Source of the DNA: Phaeospirillum sp.
Lineage (GTDB): Bacteria > Pseudomonadota > Alphaproteobacteria > Rhodospirillales > Magnetospirillaceae
NCBI GenBank assembly: GCA_030651575.1
Contig: JAUSFB010000013.1
Span: 1-64,000, forward strand
Reading direction: 5' to 3'
DNA: 64,000 bases
The translations under genes and the position numbers were made by a program. The notes under the pieces were generated by a model that searched no databases, had not been told where the DNA came from, and saw only the letters and a list, made by a program, of their open reading frames with translations. Positions 17,202-28,200 of this stretch are shown piece by piece (position 1 is the first letter of the stretch; each line of letters opens with the position of its first letter).

Positions 17202-19226
17202 TTATGTGGGTATGGCGGATTCCGGCCATAGCCGCCGATCCGGGCCGATGGGACGCAAGGCGTGGCGACGGGCCAACTTGGCCTGCCACCAAGCCCGATA
17301 GTCCGCGACGGTCAGGGTCTCGAACGCGTCGTAATCCTGCTCGATCCCGACTTCCAGATAGGTTTCGAGGTTGGTCAGGTCGGGTCTCGGCAGGCTGTTG
17401 CTTTCCAGTTCGGCCCACATCTGGGCATAGAGGCCTTCCAGCCGGCCGACCAGCAGAGGGGTATCGAACAGGATGCAGCTGTCGCGGCGGGCCAGCAGCT
17501 GTTCGCGGTACCTGCGGGTTACGGCCCGGTCGCGGCCCAGGGCGACGGCGCGATCCACGTATTCATCGGGAGACGAGCAGGCCAGTTCGGGCAGGCCGGC
17601 GGCGCGGACCAGACTGCCGCAGACCCGCGACGCAAAGGAGCGGCCGCTTAGGGTCAGCACCGGCACCCCCATCCACAGGGCGTCCGAGGCGGTGGTATGG
17701 GCGCCGTAGGGCGCGGTGTCGAGGAACAGATCGGCCAGCGGATAGCGGGCCAGATGATGGGCGTTGGCCCGCTTGTCGGCGAAGATCAGCCGGTCCGGAT
17801 CGATGCCCCGTGCCCGGGCGAAGGCGCGCAACCGCTCCTGCGGGGCTTCGGCGCTGCCCAGCAGCCACAACACGCTGCCGGGAACCCGGTCCAGGATGGT
17901 GAGCCACCGCTCGAAGGTGAAGCGGTTCAGCTTGTGGACGCCGTTGAAGCAGCAATAGACCATGGCGTCTTCGGGCAGCCCGGCCGCGGTGCGCGACGGC
18001 GGTTGGGGGACGACCACCCGCTGGCGGTCATTGGGCTGGTAGCACGGCAGTCGGACGACTTTTTCCGCGTAGTAAATCTCGGACTCGGGCGGGATCACCC
18101 AGTCATCGGCGATCAGGTAGTGGTGGTAGGGGCTGGCGATGGTGCCGGGATAGCCCAGCCAGTTGACGATGATCGGCGCCGGGCGCAGGGCCAGCAGTTT
18201 GGTGCGGCCGTCCCTGGTATAGCCGTTGACGTCGACCAGGATCTGAATGCCGTCATCGGCGATGCGCCGCGCGGCGGTGGCGTCGTCCAGGTCGGAGATG
18301 GGAACCCAGTGGTCCACCGCCGCCTTGATCCGGGCGTTCAGCGGGTCGTTGGCAACCGGGCCGCTGTAATAGGCGAAGATCTCGACGGCGCTCCGGTCGT
18401 GCAGCTCGAAAATCTCGGCGGTCAGATGGCCGACCGCGTGCTCGCGCAGATCCGAGGACAGGTAGCCGATACGCAGCGGCCCCGTCCGGCGTCCTTCGCG
18501 CGCCGCCCAATGGGATTGGACGATGGGGTTGGCGGGCTGGCCGACATCGCATTTGTTGTAGTGCCAGGCCAGCGCCAGTTGCAGCATGGGGTCGTCGGTA
18601 TAGGCGGCGATGGACAGCGGCGACATCCCCTTCATCAGGGCGTCGCGGCCGACCCGTTCCCAGGGCGCCACCACCGGCCATTCACACTGGCGCTGGCGCA
18701 GGGCGATGTAGTGCTGGAGGGCCTCGCGCTGATCGCGGTCGAGGTCCAGGCTCTGGCGCAGCATGGCCTCGGCGGACTCGTCCTGATTGCCGTCCTCCAT
18801 CACCCGGGCGATCTGATTGAGCGCCGCCGTCTTGTGGGTGATGGCGTTGCCGGTGACCTGCGCCAGCCGGTCGGTCATGGCCGACCATTGCAGCACGGCG
18901 GTCCCCGCCGCTCCCAACCGCTCGTGCAGGCGGCCCAGATTGATATAGGCGGGCATGAAGTCGGGGTTGAGGGCCAGCGCCCGCTCCAAGCAGTCCTTGG
19001 CGGCGGTCAGGTCGCCGACATCGCCGAGCGAGACGCTGTAATTGAACAAGACGGCGTAGAGCAGGGGATTGTCGGAATTATGCGAGATCCAGCTATCGTA
19101 GAGGGCCAGCACGCTGGCGGGGCCGCCGATGGGCTTCAACTGCTCGGCAATGCGGATCAGATCCAAGACGCTCAGATTCCGCTCGGCGGAGCGGGTCATC
19201 GCTGACGACAAGAGTTCGCTGTCCAT
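17202..19226 (-). CDS. TPR protein with GT41 (O-GlcNAc transferase/SPINDLY-type) domain
   Basis: A 674-residue soluble glycosyltransferase. Residues about 35-175 are TPR-like (YINLGRLHERLGAAGTAVLQW). The catalytic region about 250-605 has the GT41 landmarks LRIGYLSSDLREHAVGHL, VDVNGYT, NWLGYPGT and YGAHTTASDALWMGVPVLT. By comparison with human OGT, His263, Lys432 and His510 match conserved catalytic or UDP-binding residues. GT41 enzymes transfer GlcNAc or hexose from UDP-sugars to Ser/Thr, or to Asn in HMW1C. It starts 16 bp after the stop of the giant Ser/Thr-rich repeat gene on the same strand, which makes that protein the obvious substrate candidate. Donor sugar cannot be read from the sequence. 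Confidence 0.92.
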   Translation of the reverse strand: MDSELLSSAMTRSAERNLSVLDLIRIAEQLKPIGGPASVLALYDSWISHNSDNPLLYAVLFNYSVSLGDVGDLTAAKDCLERALALNPDFMPAYINLGRLHERLGAAGTAVLQWSAMTDRLAQVTGNAITHKTAALNQIARVMEDGNQDESAEAMLRQSLDLDRDQREALQHYIALRQRQCEWPVVAPWERVGRDALMKGMSPLSIAAYTDDPMLQLALAWHYNKCDVGQPANPIVQSHWAAREGRRTGPLRIGYLSSDLREHAVGHLTAEIFELHDRSAVEIFAYYSGPVANDPLNARIKAAVDHWVPISDLDDATAARRIADDGIQILVDVNGYTRDGRTKLLALRPAPIIVNWLGYPGTIASPYHHYLIADDWVIPPESEIYYAEKVVRLPCYQPNDRQRVVVPQPPSRTAAGLPEDAMVYCCFNGVHKLNRFTFERWLTILDRVPGSVLWLLGSAEAPQERLRAFARARGIDPDRLIFADKRANAHHLARYPLADLFLDTAPYGAHTTASDALWMGVPVLTLSGRSFASRVCGSLVRAAGLPELACSSPDEYVDRAVALGRDRAVTRRYREQLLARRDSCILFDTPLLVGRLEGLYAQMWAELESNSLPRPDLTNLETYLEVGIEQDYDAFETLTVADYRAWWQAKLARRHALRPIGPDRRLWPESAIPT

Positions 19227-19242
19227 ACCTGTTCCTAGAGCC

Positions 19243-22200
19243 TTATGTCAGGGCGGTCTGCATGGCGGCGACCTGGGCCACCGTCATGCCACCGACCTGG
19301 GTGGGGGTGAAGGCGTCGATCTGGGTCGCGGTCAGCGACTCGATCTGGGTGGTGCTGAGGGCGCCGATCCCGGTGGCGGTCAGCGCCGCCATCTGGGTCG
19401 TGGTCAGCCCGGTCAACTGGGCGGCGCTGAGGGCCGAGACCTCGGTCGTGCTGAGATTAGCCAGCTGGGTGACGGTCAGCGCCCCGATCTGGGTCGCGGT
19501 CAACGCGCCGAATTGGGTGGCGTCCAGCGATTGCAGCGTCGTGCCGGTCAGGTTGGCGATCTGGGTGGTGGACAGCGCTCCGACCTGGGTCGGGGTCAGT
19601 GCGCCGAACTGGGTGGTGGTCATGGCGCGGAGCTGCACGCGGGCCAGGGCTCCCATCTGGGCGGTGGAGAGGGACGGAAGCTGGGTGGTGGTCAGGCCGC
19701 CGATCTCGGTGGTGGTCAGCACGCCGATCTGGGTGGCGGTCAGTCCGTCCAGCTGGGTGACGGTCAGCGCCGCGATCTGGTCGGCGCTCAGGCCGACGAT
19801 GCCGGTGGTGGACAGCGCCCCGATCTGGCTCGACGACAGGGCGGCCAGCTGGGTCAGGGTCAGCGATGCCATCTCGGTGGCGGTCAGGCCGCCGATTCCA
19901 GACGCCGACAGCGACGCGATCTGGCTGGTGGTCAGGCCGCTCAGTTGAGTGGTCGACAGCGCCGCGATGCCGGTCGCGGCCAAGCCGCCCAGCTGGTTGG
20001 CGCTCAGTGCTCCAATCTCGGTGGCGGTCAGGCCGGACACCTGGGTGGTGGTCAGCGCCCCGATCTGGGTCACCGTCAGGCCGGCCAGTTGCGTGGTGGT
20101 CAGCGCCGCGATCTGGGTATCACCCAGCCCGCCGATCCCGGTGGTCGACAGCGAGCCGATCTGGCCGGCGGTCAGGCTGCGGATCTGGGCGGTGGTCATG
20201 GCCGCGATGCCGGTGGTCGACAGCCCCCCCAACTGGGTCGCGGTCAGGGCGGTGATCTCGGTGGAGGTCAGGCCGCCGATCTGACCGGCGGTCAGGGCTC
20301 CCATCTGCGACGCAGTCAGGCCGCGCAGCTGGGTGACGGACAGCGCCGCGATCTGGGTCGGAGTCAGGCCGTCGATGGACGAGGTGGACAGCGCCCCCAT
20401 TTGAGTCTCGGTCAGGCCCCGGATCTGGGTGGTGGTCAGCGCCGCGATCTGGGCATCGTCCAGGCCGCCGATTCCGGTGGTGGACAGCCCGGCGATCTGT
20501 GTCGCGGTCAGACGGCCCAGCTGGGTCGCGGTCAGCGCCTCGACCCCGCCGGCGCCAAGGCCGCTCAGTTGGGTGGTGGTCAGGGCCGCCAGATCGGTGG
20601 TGGTCAGGCTGGTGATCTGAGTGCTGGCCAGCGATCCCATCTGCGACGCGGTCAGGCCGCGCAGCTGGGTGGTGGTCAGGGCCGCGATCTGGGTTTCGGA
20701 CAGGCCGTCGATGGCCGAGCTGGACAAGGCTCCCAACTGGGTCGCGGTCAGGCCGCCAAGCTGGGTGACGGACAGCGCCGCGATCTGGGTGTCGCCGAGG
20801 CCGTCAAGCTGGGAGGTCGACAGCGCCGCGATCTGGGTCTGGGTCAGGCCGGACACCTGGGTGGTGGTCAGGGCGGCCAGGCCGGTCGCCGCCAGCGCGC
20901 CCAGCTGATTCATGGTCAGGGCCGCCAGTTCGGTGGTGGTCAGGCCGCTGACCTGATCGGTGGTCAACGCCCCCATCTGGGTCACGGTCAGGCCGCGCAG
21001 TTGGGTGGTGGTCAAGGCCCCGATCTGGGTCAGGGTCAGTCCGCCGATGCCGGTGGTGGACAGTCCGCCGATCTGGGTGGCGCTCAGGCGGTTCAGCTGG
21101 GTGGTGGTCAGCTCTCCGACCTGTTCCTCGGTGAGGCCGGCCAACTGAGTGGTGCTCAGTGACGCCAGCTGGGTGGTGGACAATCCACCGATCTCGGTGA
21201 CGGTCAGCGACGCCATCTGGTCCGTCCCCAGGCCGCGCAGCTGAGTGGTGCTCAGCGATGCCATTTGGGCGGCGGTCAGTCCGCTGATTTCCTCGAAGCC
21301 CAAGGCGCTGATCTGAGTCGAGGTCAGTCCGTCCAGCTGAGTGGCGGACAGCGCCGCCATCTGGGCGGCGGTCAGGCCGTTGATCCCGGTCAAGGGCAAT
21401 GCGCCGATCTGGGTCGGACTGAGGGCGCTTAACTGGGTGGTGGTCAGCTCCTCCAACTGAGTCTCGGCCAGTCCCTTGATCTGGGTGGTGGTCAGGGCCG
21501 AAATTCCGGTGGTGGTCAGGCTGGCGATGGCGGCGGCGGACAAGGCGGAGACCTGGGTTTCGGACAGGCCGCGCAGCTGGGTGGTGGTCAGCGCCGTGAT
21601 CTGGGTCGAGGCCAATCCGCCGACCGCCGTGGTCGACAGCGCCGCCAACTGGGTCGAAGCCAGACTGGCGACCTGGGTCGGCGACAATGCGCCGGCCAGG
21701 GTCTCGGACAGGCCGCTCATCTGGGTGACGGTCAGGGCGGCGATCTGGGTGGTGGTCAGTCCGGCCAACTGGCTGGCCGACAGTCCGGCCAGCTGGGTCG
21801 TGTTCAGCCCGCGTAACTGGCTGGTCGACAGCGCCGCCAGCTCGGTGGTGGTCAGCCCGTCGATGCCGGTGGCCGATAGGGCGGTGATCTGGGTCGTCCT
21901 CAGCGCGGCCAGTTGGGCGGGGGCCAGGGCCGCGACCTGGGTCTCGGCCAGCCCGCCGATTCCGGTGGTGGTCAGGCCGGCGATCTGGGTGGTGGTCAGG
22001 TCGCCGATCTGGCCGGCGCTGAACGATCCCATCTGGGCCGCGGTCAGCCCGCCGATCTGGGTGATGGTCAGCGCCCCGATCTGAGTCTGGGTCAGTCCGC
22101 CGATCTGAGTGGTGGTCAACGCGCCGATCAGGGCGGGGGTCAGAGCGCCCAACTGGGTGGCCGACAGCGCCGCGATCTGGGCGGGGGTCAGGCCGACGAT

Positions 22201-25200
22201 GCCGTCGGTGGACAAAGAGCTTAATTGAGTGGCGGTCAGTACGCCCAGTTGCAGCCCGGTCAGCGCCTCCAACTGCGTGGTCGCCAGTCCGGACAGCTGG
22301 GTGGTGGACAGCGCCGCGATGTCGGCGGTGGTCAGGCCGCCCAGTTGAGCCGCGCTCAGTTCCGCCAGTTGGGTGGGGGTCAGGCTGCGGATCTGGGTGG
22401 TGGAGAACGCCGAAATGCCGGTGGCGGTCAGGGCGTCGATCTGTTCGAGGCCGAGGCTGCCGATCTGGGTGGTGGTCAAGGCTCCAAGCTGGGCGGTGGA
22501 CAGGGCGGCGATCTGGGTATCGGCCAGCCCGCCGATCGCCGTGGTCGACAGCGCCGCCAGCAGCGTCGAGGTCAGGAGGCCCAGCTGAGTGGTGTCGAGG
22601 GCTCCCGCTCCGGTCTCGGTCAGCCCCCGGATCTGGGTGGTACTCAGCAAGGCGATTCCGGTGGCCGACAATCCGCCGATCCCGGAGGTGGACAGGGCGG
22701 CGATCTGGGTTGCTGTCAGTTCCCGGATCTGGGTGGAGGCCAGGGCGGCGACCTGGGTGTCGGTCAGCCCGGCGATGCCGGCGGCGGTCAGGCCGCCGAT
22801 CAGGGTGGTGGTCAGGGCCGCCAGCTGAGTGGTGGTCAGCGATCCCGTCTGGGTCTCGGTCAGGCCCCGGATCTGGGTGGTGGTCAGGGTGCGGATCTGC
22901 GTCCCGGTCAGCCCATCGATCCCGGTGGTGGTCAGGGCGGCGATCTGGGCCGCGCCGAGGCCCCTGATCTGGGTGGTGGTCAGGGCGGCGGTCTCGGTGG
23001 CGGTCAGGGCGCCCAGCTGGGTCGCGGACAGAGTCCCGATCTGGGTCGCCGTCAGGGCGGTCAGCTGAGTGGTGGTCAGCGCCTCCATCTGGGCCTCGGT
23101 CAGGCCGTTGATGGCGGTGGTGGACAGTGCCGCGATCTGGGTGGTGGTCAGGCCGCCGATCTGGGTCTCGGTCAGCGCCTCCATCTGAGTCTGCGCCAGA
23201 CCGGTCAGCTGGGTGGTGGACAACGCCGCCAGATCGGTGGTGGTCAGGCCGCCGACCTGAGCCTCGGTCAGCGCCCCCAACTGAGTCGAGGTCAGGGCGG
23301 CGAATTGTGCGGTGGTCAGGGATTCAAGCTGCGTCGTGGTCAGCCCCCGGATGCCGTCGGCGGACAGCGCCACCACCTGGGTCGTTCTCAGCGCCGCCAG
23401 CTGGGTGGTCGCCAGCCCTTCGACAGTGGCGGCGGGCAGGCCTTGAATCTGGGTGGTGGTCAGGGCCGAAATCCCGGTGGTGGTCAGGGCGTTCAGCTGG
23501 GTGGAAGATAGGGCCGCCAACTGGGTGGCGTGCAGCCCCAGGATCTGGGTTGAGGTCAGGCCGGCGATCTGGGCGGAGGTCAGGCCGCCGATCTGCGATG
23601 CGCTCAGGCCGCCCAGCCGCGTCGTGGTCAGGGCGTTCAACTGGCCGGTGGACAGGCTCCCGATCTGGGTCTGCTCCAGCCCCTCCAGCGCCGAGGCCGT
23701 CAGGGCGGCAATCTGGGTGCTGGCCAGGGCGCCCAACTGGGTGGCGGTGAAAGCGGCCAACGCGGTCTGGTTCAGGCCCTGAATCTGGGTGGTGTTCAGC
23801 CCGGCCAGCTGGGTCGTGGTCAAGCCGCCGATTCCGGCGGTGGACAGTCCGCCCAGCTGTGTCGCCGTCATCCCTCTCAACTGGGTCGCGGTCAGGCCGG
23901 CGATTCCGGTGGCGGTCAGGCCATCGACGGCGCCCGCCGACAGGGCGGCGATCTGGGTCGATGACAGGATAGTGATCTGGGCGGCGGTCAGGGATTCCAG
24001 CTGGGTCTCGGCCAGCCCCTGGATCTGGGCCGTCGAAAGGCTCGCCACGGTGGCGGCGCCGAGGCCGGTGATCTGGGTGGTGGTCATTGCTCCGATCTGA
24101 GTGGCGGTGAGACCCCGGATCTGGGTGGTGGACAGCGCCGCGATTTCCGTCTCGGTCAGGCCCGAGACCTGGGCGGCGGTCAGGCCGCCAATCTGGGTCT
24201 GGGTCAGCGCCCCCAACTGGGTGGTGGTCAGTGCGCCGATCTGGGTCTCGGTCAGTCCCGAAAGCCCGGTGGCGGACAGAGCGGTGATCTGGGCGCTGGT
24301 CAGGCCGCCGATCTGGGTGGTCGACAGCGCCCCCAACTGAGTCGAGGTCAGGCCGCCCAGTTGGGTGGTGGTGAACGCCGCCATTTCCGCGGCGGTCAGG
24401 CCCGCCACCTGGGACTCGGTCAAGGCCCCCATCTGGGTCGCGGTCACGGCCCCCAGCTGGGTGGTGGTCAGTCCGCCGATCTGGGTCTGGGTCAGGCCGC
24501 CGATTCCGGCCGCCGACAGGGCCGCCAGCTGGCTGGTGGTAAGGACGCCCAGCTGGGTGGCGTCCAGCGCGCCGACCATGTCGCCGGTCAGACCCTGCAG
24601 CTGCGTGGTGGTCAAGGCCGCCACATGGGTGGTTGACAGGGCGGCGATCTGGGTCTCGCCCAGAGTCCCCAACTGGACCGCCGACAGGCCCCTGATCTGG
24701 GTCGCGGTCAGGGCCGCGATATCCGTGGCGGTCAGGTTGCCGATCTGGGTCCGGCTCAGGCCCGCGATCTGGGTGGTGGTTACGGCCGCCAGCTGAGTGG
24801 CGGACAGCGCGGCAATCTGGGTCTCGGCCAGCCCGGATGTCGCCTCGGCGGAGAAGGCGGCGATCTGGCGGGTGCCGAGGGCGGAGATTTGAGTCTCGGT
24901 CAGGGCCGCTACGCCCGTCGAGTTCAGTCCGCCGAGCTGGACGGAAGACAGCGCCGCCATCTCGGTCTGGGTCAGCCCGCCGATGGCGGTGGTGCTCAGC
25001 GCCCCGATCTGGGTCGAGCTTAGCGCCGCCAGTTGGGAGGGGGACAGCGTCCCGATCTGGGCGGCGCTCAGGCCGCCGACGCCGGTGGTGGACAGCGCCC
25101 CGATCTGGGCCGCCGACAGCGCCCCGATCTGGGTGGCCGACAGTTCCGCCGCGACGGTGGCGCTCAGGCCCTTGATCTGGGTGGTGGTCAAGCCTGCCAC

Positions 25201-28200
25201 ATCGGTGGAAGACAGCGTCTGGAACTGGGTGTTGTCCATGGCGGCGAACTGGGCCGCCGTCAGGGACTTGATCTGAGTGGCGGTCAGGGCGTCGATCTGG
25301 CTGACCCCCAGGGCGGCGATAACGGTTTCGGTCAACCCCCGGATCTGGGTGGCGGTCAGGGCCGCGATATCGGCGGTCGACAGCGCCGCGATCTGGCTGT
25401 CGTCGAAAGCGCCCAACTGGAAGGCCGACAGCCCGGTGATCTGGGTGGTGGTCAGGGCAGCGATGTCCGTGGCGGTCAGGGTGGCGATCTGGTCCAGGCC
25501 GAGGGAGGCGATCTGCGCGGTGGTCAGCGCCGTCAGTTGCGCGGTGCTCAGTGCCTCGATCTGGGTGCTGGCCAGCCCGCCCACCGCCGTGGTCGACAGG
25601 GCTGCGATCTGACGGGTGGTCAGAGCTTCCATCTGGGTCGCCGACAGGGCCGCCAGTCCGGTCGAGGCCAGCCCGCCGATCTGCGCGATGCTCAGTGCCG
25701 CGATCTCGGTCTGGGTCAGCCCGCCGATGGCGGTGGCGCTCAGCGCCCCGATCTGGGTGGCGGTCAGGGTCGCCAGCTGGGTGGTGGACAGGGCGGCGAT
25801 CTGGGTCGGGGAGAGGCCGGCGATTCCGGTGGCGGACAGCGCCGCGACCTGCATAGTGGACAGGGCGGCGATCTGGGTGGCCGACAGCTTGGAGACGGCG
25901 GTGGCCTTCAGCCCGCCGATCTGGGTGACGGTCAGATCGGCGATATCGGAGGTAGACAGTCCCTGGAGCCGCTCCGTGTCCAGCGCGGAGAGTTGGAGCG
26001 CGGTCAGCGACCGCATCTGGGTGGTGGACAGGGTTTCGATCTGGGTATTGTTCAGCGCGCCGATCTGGGCCGTGGTCAGGACGGAAATCTGGGTGGTCTT
26101 CAGCGCCCCGATCTGGGTCGCGGTCAGGGACTGGAGCTGGGTTTCGTTCAGGCCGATGATTCCGGTGGAGTTCAGCGATCCCCACTGGGTGCTCGACAGG
26201 GCGGCCAACTGATCGACGTTGAAGGAATCCATCTCCGTGGCGGTCAGCGCCTTGACCTGGGTGACGGTCAGCGCTGCGATCTGGGTCGAGGCCAGTGCCC
26301 CGATCTCGGTGGTGGTCAGCCCGGCGATCTGGGTGGCGGTCAGGGCGGTGATTTGGGCGGTGGACAGGGCGCCGATCTGGGACGCGCCCAGGGCGCCGAT
26401 CTGGGCGGTGGACAGGGCTGCCAGCTGGGTGGAGGCGAATCCCCCGATCTGGGTGGTGGTCAGCACCGCCATCTGGGTGGCGGTCAGCCCCGCGAGCTGG
26501 GTGGCGGTCAGCACGCCGAGGCCGGCGGAAGTCAGGCCGGCGATGGCGTATTCAGACAACGCCGCGACTTGCCTGGATGTCAGGCCACGCGCCTGGGTCG
26601 TGGTCAGAGCCGCGATCTGCCCGGTGGTCAGGGCTCCGATGGCGGTGGTGGACAGGGTCGCGATCTGGGTCGAGGCGATCGCCGCGACCTGGGTGGCGTC
26701 CAGCGTCCCGATCACCGTCGCGTTCAGGCCGGTGATCCCGGCGAAGGACAGGGAGCGGATCTGCGTTCCGCTCAACGCCCTGACCTGATCCTCGGACAGG
26801 GACCAGACCTGCGCCGCCGTCAGGCCGCCGAATTGGGTGGTGGTCAGGGCCGCCATGACCGTGGTGGTCATGGCCCCGATCTGGTCGATGGTCAGCGCCC
26901 CGATCTGGGTGACGGTCAGGGCGTTCAGCTGAGTCGCCGTCAGCTCCGCCAGCTCCGTCGCGGTCAGGCCGGGAATCTGGGACGTTCCCAGGGCGCTGAT
27001 CTGGCCGGGGGTCAGGCCACCGATCTGGGTGGCGTTCAGCATTCCCAGTCCGGTGGAGGTCAGGCCGCCGATCTGGGTGGAAGACAGCCCCGCCAATTGC
27101 GTCGCCGACAGTTGACCCAACTGCTCGGTTGACAGGGCGCCCAGCTCGGTGGTGGTCATGCCGGCCAGCTGGGTTCGGGTCAGTCCGCCGATCTGGGTGG
27201 CGGTCAGACCGCCGATCTGCGAGGTGGCGAGGGCCGCGATCTGGGCCGCGGAGATGCCGCCCAGCTGAGTCGAACTCAGCGTCGCGATCTGCGTATCCAG
27301 CAGGCCACGGAGGGAAATGGTCGAAATCCCGGCGATCTGGGTGGCGGTCAAGGCGCCGATCTGGGTCAGGTTGAGGTTCCGGATGGCCCCGAGGCCCAGC
27401 CCCTTGATCTGGGTGGGGCTCAACGTCGCGATCTGGTCCGCCGACAGGCCGCCAAGCCGATATATGTTGAGCGCCCCGAGCTGCGACGATGACAGGGCGG
27501 CCAGTTGGGTGGTGGAGAGCGCACCCAGATCCTCTTCGGCCAGATTGGCCATGGCGGTCAGCGACAGCCCCGCGATCTGGGTGGCGTCGAGGGCGGCAAT
27601 CTGGGTCGAATTCAGGGCCTCGGTCTGCTCGGCGGTGATCCCTTTCAGCTGGAGCGGGCTGAGGGCGGCCAACTGGGTGGCGGACAACGCCTGGAACTGG
27701 TCGGAACTGAGCGATCCCAGCTCGGTCGAACTCATGCCGCCGATCTGGGTCGTGGTCAGGCCGGCGATATCGGTTTGCGAGAAGGCCCCAAGCTGGGTGG
27801 TGGTGAACGCCCCGACCTGGGTCGCGGTGAACGCCCCCAGCTGAGTGGCGCTCAGGGCGTCCAGCCCGGTGACGGTCAGGCTGGTGATTTTGGTGGCGGA
27901 CAGGGCGGTCAGTTGGGTGGCGGACAGGATTCCGATCTGCTCGACGCTGAGGGCCGCCAGCTCGGTGGCGGTCAGGCCGCCGAACTGGGTGGCGCTCAGG
28001 ACTCCCACCTGGGAGGTGGTCAGGCTGCGGATCTGCTGCGCCGACAGCGCCGCGACCTGGGTCGCGGACAGGGCGGAAATCTGCGTCGCGGTCAGCGCCG
28101 TCAGGGAGGCGGGGGCCAGGGCGGAAATCTGGTTGGTGTTCAACCCGCTCAACTGGGTGGCGGTCAGGCCGACGATCTGGGTCTCGGTGACGCCGCGAAC

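Noticed and set aside
19129-27132. Long plus-strand open frames (677, 428 and 699 codons) across the repeat gene, rich in Gly-Gly-Gln or Trp-Val
   Set aside because: They are mirror images of the 24-bp coding periodicity in other frames. Only the minus-strand frame runs unbroken for 3236 codons, has a ribosome-binding site and fits the adjacent operon.
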